In this document: piece after piece, positions 1-4,683 of the stretch
Position numbering within the stretch: position 1 is the stretch's first letter
How the letters are laid out: every line of letters starts with the position of its first letter
Assembly: GCA_023135215.1 (NCBI GenBank)
Contig: JAGLTP010000004.1
Coordinates: 1-5,974 of the forward strand
Source: Candidatus Heimdallarchaeota archaeon
Lineage (GTDB): Archaea > Asgardarchaeota > Heimdallarchaeia > Heimdallarchaeales > Heimdallarchaeaceae
Direction: 5' to 3'
DNA length: 5,974 nt
Notes under the pieces: generated by a model
Seen by the model: the letters and a program-made list of their open reading frames with translations, nothing else
Told to the model about the DNA's origin: nothing
Databases searched by the model: none
Program-made: the position numbers and the translations under genes

Positions 1-2
1 TT

Positions 3-545
3 ACTAAGTTTGAGAACTCAAAGCAAGTATTTTTTGATATTTTAAAAATAGCAGGATTTTCAATAATATCATTTGCAATTGCAGAAATTATTACAGCTGG
101 AATTTGTTCAATTATTTTCGTTTTGATTATTTCTTTCATTCTAAGTGGTCTGCAGCAATCATTAGGCATTCTATATACTGTGTTTCTAATTACCCATATC
201 ATTATTTTCCCATCAATTGTAGCAATCTACCAATATTATCTAAGAAAACGTATGACACATATTTCTGATGTTGATTTCAAAGAATTTCTTAGAGAAGATG
301 GAGAGGTTGATTTAGAAAAATGGAGAGCAAGAACTTGGGGTAAAAAACCATATACATACGACTGGTCTGAAGACGAGTATTTCCCTATCACTTGTTTCTC
401 TTGTGGTTCTTTAATTTCTAGCAATCTTATAGAATGTCCAATTTGTAAAGCAGATCTTGAAAAGGAAATCAAAGCGATAGATGCAGAGTATGAGATTGTA
501 GACGATTCTGAAGATTTAGAAGAAGAAGAAAAATCAACATCATAA
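3..545 (+). CDS. Membrane protein with C-terminal zinc ribbon and acidic tail (5' partial)
   Basis: The frame is open from the left edge with no stop, so the gene begins outside the window. A TTG at 123 is an internal leucine codon in a membrane helix, not a convincing start. The visible 180 residues begin with a long hydrophobic stretch (about 16-47, one or two helices) and a second one (about 54-80), followed by a positive RKR that suggests the rest is cytosolic. The soluble part carries four cysteines, C131-x2-C134 and C145-x2-C148 (CFSC...CPIC), a typical zinc ribbon or rubredoxin-like knuckle. It ends in an acidic tail (DDSEDLEEEEK). I recognise no family beyond this. Such ribbons bind zinc and often mediate protein contacts, but the role here is unknown. 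It converges on the B-box-like gene, with 41 bp between stop codons. Confidence 0.75.
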   Translation, partial: TKFENSKQVFFDILKIAGFSIISFAIAEIITAGICSIIFVLIISFILSGLQQSLGILYTVFLITHIIIFPSIVAIYQYYLRKRMTHISDVDFKEFLREDGEVDLEKWRARTWGKKPYTYDWSEDEYFPITCFSCGSLISSNLIECPICKADLEKEIKAIDAEYEIVDDSEDLEEEEKSTS

Positions 546-552
546 TTGGAAA

Positions 553-564
553 ACCAGTACTGGT
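553..564. repeat. Perfect 12-bp palindrome between convergent genes
   Basis: ACCAGTACTGGT is a perfect 12-bp inverted repeat with no spacer, lying in the 41-bp gap between two convergent stop codons. With no loop it is a poor RNA hairpin (at best four pairs around a tetraloop). A dimeric protein-binding site or chance is more likely. The rest of the gap contains only a short T4 run (585-588) that could help end the plus-strand transcript. Confidence 0.4.
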
Positions 565-586
565 GAGAAGTATTAGTTCAATTATT

Positions 587-865
587 TTAAAATCCAAATC
601 TAGCGAATATAATAGTAAATATTATTATCCCTAAGATTACTACAAGCAGAAAACTTGTAATTAGCATATTTCTGATTTTAGCTTTTCTTAGACAACTTGG
701 ACAATAAGTCATTTCCTGTTGTGTCTGTTTCTGAGGAGAGAACATAGCTGAAATAGCATTAGTATGCCAGTATTTCTTAGCGCAATCATGACATATGTTA
801 TTTCCGCAATTCTCGCATTCCTTGAAAGATTCCTTTGTTGTGTGAATATAGCAGTATTTAGTCAT
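587..865 (-). CDS. Small B-box-like zinc-finger protein with C-terminal membrane anchor
   Basis: The product has 92 residues from the ATG at 865. It opens with C5-x2-H8, then C17-x2-C20 and C25-x2-C28, and later C55-x2-C58, with H34 as a possible further ligand. This is the Cys/His order of the B-box-like zinc fingers common in small archaeal and bacterial proteins. The stretch between C28 and C55 is longer than usual and rich in glutamine. Residues about 66-88 form one very hydrophobic helix ending in ARFGF, so the finger probably faces the cytosol and the protein is tail-anchored. An in-frame TTG at 892 would add nine residues, but it lies inside the predicted C/D sRNA and has no upstream ribosome site. 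The ATG has a weak GTGGT nearby. The cellular role is unknown; the fold suggests protein binding at the membrane. Confidence 0.75.
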   Translation of the reverse strand: MTKYCYIHTTKESFKECENCGNNICHDCAKKYWHTNAISAMFSPQKQTQQEMTYCPSCLRKAKIRNMLITSFLLVVILGIIIFTIIFARFGF

Positions 866-881
866 ATTTACCACAAATGGT

Positions 882-936
882 GCCTCAGCCAAAAGTCGAT
901 CATCAGCATTCAGATCGTTGCAACTACATCATTGGC
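882..936 (-). ncRNA. Box C/D guide sRNA (2'-O-methylation guide), about 55 nt
   Basis: Read 5'->3' on the minus strand, all elements occur in order. Stem GCC (936-934) is followed by box C AUGAUGU (932-926, one mismatch to RUGAUGA) and a 12-nt guide (925-914). Then come box D' CUGA (913-910), a 3-nt spacer, box C' CUGAUGA (906-900, one mismatch), an 11-nt guide (899-889), box D CUGA (888-885) and closing GGC (884-882). The C/D ends fold into a full kink-turn: three GC pairs, the AAU bulge, G930-A885 and A929-G886 sheared pairs, U928-U887 and G927-C888. D'/C' form the equivalent kink-loop. Archaeal C/D RNAs bind L7Ae, Nop5 and fibrillarin and direct ribose methylation opposite the fifth base upstream of D or D'. 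Predicted targets are AUCGUUGCAACU (the U at position 5) and CCAAAAGUCGA (the A at position 5). The RNA location in rRNA or tRNA is not established. Confidence 0.8.
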
Positions 937-955
937 TGTTAGTAATTATTGTTAC

Positions 956-965
956 AATTTTAAAG
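956..965 (-). promoter_or_regulatory. Putative TATA box for the C/D sRNA and B-box-like gene
   Basis: On the minus strand CTTTAAAATT contains TTTAAA, centred about 25 nt before the predicted 5' end of the sRNA at 936. That is the normal archaeal TATA-to-start distance. The same promoter could produce a longer transcript reaching the B-box-like gene 71 nt further on. The call rests on spacing and AT-richness only, in a genome where AT-rich hexamers are common. Confidence 0.4.
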
Positions 966-986
966 AATTGCTATTCATATGCAATT
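966..986 (-). other. Stem-loop spanning the stop codon of the minus-strand kinase gene
   Basis: AATTGC (966-971) and GCAATT (981-986) form a 6-bp stem with a 9-nt loop that includes most of the tag stop codon (973-971). A second arm, CAATT at 955-959, can pair instead with AATTG at 966-970, giving two mutually exclusive hairpins. It may help end or process the kinase mRNA, but no strong T run follows. Confidence 0.25.
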
Positions 987-1864
987 AAGGAAGTGATTCT
1001 TTCCACAACCAACTGTCTTATTCTTCCAATAGGTTTCTTTCCTCTTTCAGATAGCACTAGATTGAGCTTTCGTATTTTAGCTTCGTTTACTAGATGATCA
1101 TGTATTTTCCTAATTTGCTCAAAATGGTTTAGCAATTCTTCTTTTTCTTTTGTATATTGAGCACTTAGATTTTCTTTATGCAATGATTCATCTGGAGTTG
1201 CAATTGTAATATAGAGCACATTAGGTTTTTTCAGTATAGTATCTTCATAAAAGGCTGGTAAAAGATGCTCACCCTCAACTACAATTGATACAGATTCAGT
1301 TTCAGCTCTTGATAAGACAGCTTCAACGCCTATATTAACAAATTTTGAATGATTTTCGAAACCTAATATAACTTCCTCGAATCTACTACTATATATTGGT
1401 CTTAAAGTCTGGAAAGCTTTGTAGGAAGTAGAATGAAGTTCAGGCATTATATCAGCGGAAAGGACTTTTTGAAGAATATTTCGAACAACATCAGTTCCTA
1501 TTACATGTTGAATACCTAAATCTCCTGCTATCTGCCTCGAGATAGTACTTTTTCCAACCCCTATTGCACCAGAGATTAAGATCCACAATGGAATTTCTGA
1601 ATCTCGCCAGTTTTCTATTTTCTTATATTGTCCAGCAAGTCTTTTTGTGTAATTCTGATTCAAGAGATTACTTACAATTTCATCTAATTGTTTTTTAGTA
1701 ATTTCGTTCTTTTTTAATTTTAATAATTCATTATGAACCTGTATTGAAAATTCGTAACCATCAGAGAGACTAAAACCTACTAATTCCAATTTCTTTGCTA
1801 ATAAACCTCTAGAAAAAAGCTGATCAGGTTTTCCTTTGATTTGTATTTGAGGTTCAGTACTCAT
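971..1864 (-). CDS. 2-phosphoglycerate kinase family protein, diverged copy (ATP-cone + P-loop kinase)
   Basis: The product has 297 residues. An ATP-cone-like N-terminus (about 15-85, with FSRGLLAKKLELVG) precedes a P-loop kinase core. Walker A is GAIGVGKST at 99-107 (K105). The family block follows as IGTD (122-125) and PELHSTSY (141-148), then IGVEAVL (178-184) and EGEH (197-200). Known family members from thermophilic methanogens phosphorylate 2-phosphoglycerate to 2,3-bisphosphoglycerate, the precursor of cyclic 2,3-diphosphoglycerate. No cyclising synthetase gene is in view. Compared with the divergent neighbour, the segment at 229-248 is four residues shorter and lacks its arginines (R242, R246, R253 and R257 there), and EGVH has become EGEH. 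Activity or substrate may therefore differ. The ATG start has a partial GTGAT ribosome site 6 nt upstream, or may be leaderless. Confidence 0.8.
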   Translation of the reverse strand: MSTEPQIQIKGKPDQLFSRGLLAKKLELVGFSLSDGYEFSIQVHNELLKLKKNEITKKQLDEIVSNLLNQNYTKRLAGQYKKIENWRDSEIPLWILISGAIGVGKSTISRQIAGDLGIQHVIGTDVVRNILQKVLSADIMPELHSTSYKAFQTLRPIYSSRFEEVILGFENHSKFVNIGVEAVLSRAETESVSIVVEGEHLLPAFYEDTILKKPNVLYITIATPDESLHKENLSAQYTKEKEELLNHFEQIRKIHDHLVNEAKIRKLNLVLSERGKKPIGRIRQLVVERITSLIAYE

Positions 1865-2007
1865 CTGTTAATCACATTAAATATATTAGTTATACCACCA
1901 TTAAGAATTTTTGCGTTTAATGAAGAATAGATATATCATATAAATCAGACACTTTACTTCGTTTATCTTCATAATTGCTTATACATTCTCAAAAGTTACA
2001 TTTTTAG
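1865..2007. promoter_or_regulatory. Divergent promoter region between the two kinase paralogues
   Basis: This 143-bp AT-rich gap holds the promoters of both kinase genes. On the plus strand TTATACAT (1979-1986) is centred about 26 nt before the ATG at 2008. On the minus strand TATAACTA (1894-1887) is centred about 26 nt before the ATG at 1864. Both spacings would place the transcription start at or beside the start codon, suggesting leaderless mRNAs. CATTAA occurs at 1875-1880 and 1899-1904 and inverted (TTAATG) at 1917-1922. These could be operator half-sites, but such hexamers are expected by chance in DNA this AT-rich. No RNA gene was seen here. Confidence 0.45.
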
Positions 2008-2961
2008 ATGAGTTATACTATCTTATTTTTAATGAGCAGCAATGTTTCCACTGGTTTTTTGAAGATTCGGAGAGGAAAAGATAAAATTGAATATTTCTCT
2101 AAAGGAATACTTTCTTCTTCATTATATTCAATTGGAATGAATGCTAATGAAGCAATGGAAATTGCTAATCACGTAGAACAAACTATGGGAGAATTAGAGG
2201 GACCTGTTTCACGAAAAAAGCTCATTAAAACAATTACTGATGAAATCGAGAAGATTGACAAACGATTAGCAGAGAGATACAAAATCCATGAAGGAGAGAG
2301 AAATTATAAACCAATCATAATACTACTTGCAGGAGTTCCAGGGATAGGTAAAAGCACAATATCGTCTCGTCTTTCTCAAAGATTGGAAATATCAAGTATT
2401 ATTGGAACAGATATGATCAGAGAGATTCTTCGCCAGACAATTTCTCCAAAACTAGTTCCTGAATTGCATTGTAGTAGCTATGATGCTCATAAATATCTCA
2501 AATCAAAATTAAATCCGATTTTGAGGCAGTCAATAGTAGGTTACGAAGAACAGTGTAGACACATAATAGTAGGTGTAGAGGCAGCTATTCAATCAGCCCT
2601 ATATTCAAGAGAAAGTACAATAATAGAGGGGGTGCATTTAGCACCAAATATTCTTCAAACCTCAATTCTTGAAGAACAACACATTTTGATATTCCTTCTT
2701 TATCTAGAAGATGAAGAAGAACATTCAATAAGAATTCAAGCTAGAGGTTCATCAATAGAAAAACGAAGTGCGGATAGATATATTTCGGCATTTTCTGAGA
2801 TTAGAAACATACAAACATACCTTGTGGAGGAAGCTACAAAATTAGGTTTACATATGATAGAAACTTCCAGTAGCAGTAAAGCAATAAGTAAAATGATGGA
2901 TCTAGTCTGGGATAGAATCATCGAACTCGAAAAATCGGAAAAAGGGAAAGAGAAAAACTAG
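2008..2961 (+). CDS. 2-phosphoglycerate kinase family protein, canonical copy (ATP-cone + P-loop kinase)
   Basis: The product has 317 residues. An ATP-cone domain spans about 14-90 (FLKIRRG...IEYFSKGILSSSLYSIG), a nucleotide-sensing fold known from ribonucleotide reductases and NrdR. The kinase core has Walker A GVPGIGKST at 109-117 (K115), IGTD at 132-135, PELHCSSY at 151-158, VGVEAAI at 188-194 and EGVH at 207-210. It ends with the arginine-rich segment RSADRYISAFSEIRNIQTYL (253-272), typical of archaeal 2-phosphoglycerate kinases. The expected reaction is ATP plus 2-phosphoglycerate giving 2,3-bisphosphoglycerate, in the cytosol. With no cyclic 2,3-diphosphoglycerate synthetase in view, another small substrate is possible. 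The ATG at 2008 fits a leaderless start; an in-frame ATG at 2032 would drop eight hydrophobic residues and still keep the ATP-cone. The C-terminus is lysine-rich (EKSEKGKEKN). Confidence 0.82.
   Translation: MSYTILFLMSSNVSTGFLKIRRGKDKIEYFSKGILSSSLYSIGMNANEAMEIANHVEQTMGELEGPVSRKKLIKTITDEIEKIDKRLAERYKIHEGERNYKPIIILLAGVPGIGKSTISSRLSQRLEISSIIGTDMIREILRQTISPKLVPELHCSSYDAHKYLKSKLNPILRQSIVGYEEQCRHIIVGVEAAIQSALYSRESTIIEGVHLAPNILQTSILEEQHILIFLLYLEDEEEHSIRIQARGSSIEKRSADRYISAFSEIRNIQTYLVEEATKLGLHMIETSSSSKAISKMMDLVWDRIIELEKSEKGKEKN
2930..2957 (-). terminator. Putative oligo-T terminator of the pheS-pheT operon
   Basis: On the minus strand, 21-48 nt past the pheT stop codon, three T5 runs follow one another (2957-2953, 2943-2939, 2934-2930) in a pyrimidine-rich stretch. 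Archaeal RNA polymerase terminates at such oligo-T tracts without needing a hairpin. The tract is the antisense of the codons for the lysine-rich tail of the convergent kinase gene. Confidence 0.5.
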
Positions 2962-2982
2962 TTCTTTCAATATACAACTAGT
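2957..2982. repeat. Inverted repeat joining two convergent stop codons
   Basis: ACTAGTT (2957-2963) and AACTAGT (2976-2982) form a perfect 7-bp stem with a 12-nt loop. The left arm contains the TAG stop of the plus-strand kinase gene (2959-2961). The right arm contains, on the minus strand, the TAG stop of pheT (2980-2978). The element is symmetric and would form the same hairpin in either transcript. Confidence 0.5.
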
Positions 2983-4672
2983 AAGTCTTCTTTATCTTAC
3001 ATTTAAGAGTTGGAATGCTAGGTAATTCTACTTCAAAACAAACTACAGGAACCCAAATTTGATTCTTCTCAAGTATAAGTGGGTTAATCTCTCCTATGAT
3101 TCCGCATTGGATGTCATTGATACTTATTATTCCACAGCGACCATCTGTAAAGGAGGGGTGAGTTATATTTTCAATCTTATATTCAGTGTTTAGCAGTTTC
3201 ATAAGATGATGAAGTCTTTTATGTGCATCTTCAAAACTAGCATCTGCATCTGCAATACAAAAGGCAGCATTAGTTTGAGTCCAAACATCATTCTTATCCA
3301 TTTTAACTACTTCACCAACCTCAAAAATAATTTGAGGATAGGGTTCGTGAGTATTTTTTGAAACTACATTTATCAGATTAGGAAATATCTGATTTCTAAG
3401 AACACTGTATGTTTGACTGACTGGATTTTCAATAATCACTAGTTCTTGCTTATCGAGGTTAACATTAGTAGTCAGAATATTTGGATCAGTAAGTATATTA
3501 GTAACCAATTCGATGCCAGAAGCTCCTACTAAAATTTCTCGTACAAGATTTTCGCTTTCAGTTTCTGGAAGGAGACCTCCAGTTGTTAATACTTTCCATT
3601 TTGTTGGACCTATTTTGTTATAATCTAACGCTATTGCAATCTCTTCTGCTATGTCCACCCAGTGTAGTATATCTTTTCGATAAGGGGGAATCAATACTTC
3701 AATCTTATTATCTTCTAATTCCTTACACTCGAATCTTCTTTTCTGCATTAGTTCTTTTGCTTTTGCAGCATCAATTTTTACATCTAGATATTTTTCAATT
3801 ATATCCAGTTCTACGGTAATGCTTTCAAGTTCTAGTATAGGAGTAATAACTTGTTCTTTATGAATTTCAGGTGGATATTCGATAACAACACTATAGATAT
3901 CTGCTCCATGGTCAGCCATTGTTTGACATAGAATATTAAGGACTACATTAACTGTCTCGAAATTGGTACCAGTAACTTCGATTAAACATTCAGTTGTATC
4001 TTCAGTAATTCTTCCAACATCATTGCTGTTAATTACTGGAGGTAATGATAGTGTCATTCCATCTGCGGACAGTAAGATAGGATAAATACCATAATCTTTG
4101 ACTATTTGACCGAATTCCAATCCTTTTTCATGCTCATCAAGTATCTTATCCAAAGTCATTTCTTTTTCATACCCAAGAGGAATGAATTTATGAGTTTTTT
4201 GAGCAGTTTCATAAAGTACTGGATTTTGAATCATTGAAAGATTATACATTCCAATAGATGACCGTTTTCTCTTTCTGCCATAAGAATTATCTATTTTCTC
4301 CGAATGTTGCATTAGCTGCTTAATATGGAAATCATCTAAATTGATTTTCTTTGCTATTGCACAAGCAATATATGGTCGAGATGAAGCTAAAGCTGAATCC
4401 ACTTTAACACTGAAACCACTTTCTTTCACTTCATAAGAAGGAATGCCTTTTTCCATATCTAGAATTCCTTTTATTTCTCTAATCATTCCTTCAACACACC
4501 AAAGATCAGGACGATTACTCGTCTTAATATCGAGGACAAGCATGTCTTCCTCTTTGACGTAATCATCAATCTCTGTTTTTGCAAATGATAGCAGCTCTTC
4601 AAATTCTTCCATCGATAATTCTTTCCCTAGGAATTCCAGCATTTTTGTATAACTTGCTTTTATAGATACCAT
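2978..4672 (-). CDS. pheT: Phenylalanyl-tRNA synthetase beta subunit, archaeal type
   Basis: With PheS it forms the heterotetrameric ligase that charges tRNA-Phe; beta contributes to tRNA binding and editing. The product has 564 residues, normal for the short archaeal form, which lacks the N-terminal OB (EMAP) domain and C-terminal anticodon-binding domain of bacterial PheT. In order: the N-terminal B1 domain with SNRPDLWCVEG (52-62); B3/B4 editing region (about 95-265) with YGRKRKRSSIGMYNL (131-145) and LPPVINSNDVG (210-220) to TGTN (234-237); B5 (about 275-350) with IPPYRKDILHWVDIAEEIA (328-346); and the catalytic-like B6/B7 region to the end, with IENPVSQTYSVLR (414-426) and GIIGEINP (524-531). 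It starts 9 bp after pheS with a strong ribosome site and is surely cotranscribed. No defects were seen. Confidence 0.96.
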   Translation of the reverse strand: MVSIKASYTKMLEFLGKELSMEEFEELLSFAKTEIDDYVKEEDMLVLDIKTSNRPDLWCVEGMIREIKGILDMEKGIPSYEVKESGFSVKVDSALASSRPYIACAIAKKINLDDFHIKQLMQHSEKIDNSYGRKRKRSSIGMYNLSMIQNPVLYETAQKTHKFIPLGYEKEMTLDKILDEHEKGLEFGQIVKDYGIYPILLSADGMTLSLPPVINSNDVGRITEDTTECLIEVTGTNFETVNVVLNILCQTMADHGADIYSVVIEYPPEIHKEQVITPILELESITVELDIIEKYLDVKIDAAKAKELMQKRRFECKELEDNKIEVLIPPYRKDILHWVDIAEEIAIALDYNKIGPTKWKVLTTGGLLPETESENLVREILVGASGIELVTNILTDPNILTTNVNLDKQELVIIENPVSQTYSVLRNQIFPNLINVVSKNTHEPYPQIIFEVGEVVKMDKNDVWTQTNAAFCIADADASFEDAHKRLHHLMKLLNTEYKIENITHPSFTDGRCGIISINDIQCGIIGEINPLILEKNQIWVPVVCFEVELPSIPTLKCKIKKTY

Positions 4673-4675
4673 TTT

Positions 4676-4683
4676 ATCACCTC
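4676..4683 (-). promoter_or_regulatory. Ribosome binding site of pheT
   Basis: GAGGTGAT on the minus strand is an eight-base match to the archaeal Shine-Dalgarno sequence, three bases before the pheT ATG. Its first two bases are the last two of the pheS TGA stop, so translation of the two subunits is probably coupled. It fixes the pheT start. It contrasts with the kinase genes, which have weak or no such sites. Confidence 0.85.

Noticed and set aside
123..125. TTG at 123 as the start of the first gene
   Set aside because: The frame is open to the window edge and the residues before 123 continue a hydrophobic membrane segment, so the true start is upstream of the window.
866..892. TTG at 892 as start of the B-box-like gene, giving 101 residues
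   Set aside because: The added nine residues fall partly in the sRNA (box D and closing stem), TTG is a weaker start, no ribosome site precedes it, and the zinc-finger family usually begins a few residues before the first Cys, as from the ATG at 865.
764..988. Plus-strand open frame of 74 codons
   Set aside because: It is antisense to the B-box-like gene and the sRNA and has no recognisable product. The same applies to the other short frames antisense to, or in another frame of, the kinase genes, pheT, pheS and the first gene.
1931..1977. Possible second C/D-like RNA in the kinase intergenic gap (minus strand ATGAAGA, CTGA, ATGATA)
   Set aside because: The first guide would be far longer than 12 nt, no final D box follows at the right distance, and no closing stem forms.
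2978..4672. PheT might be truncated because it is much shorter than bacterial PheT
   Set aside because: About 560 residues is the normal archaeal length. All expected domains from B1 to B7 are present and the frame is intact.
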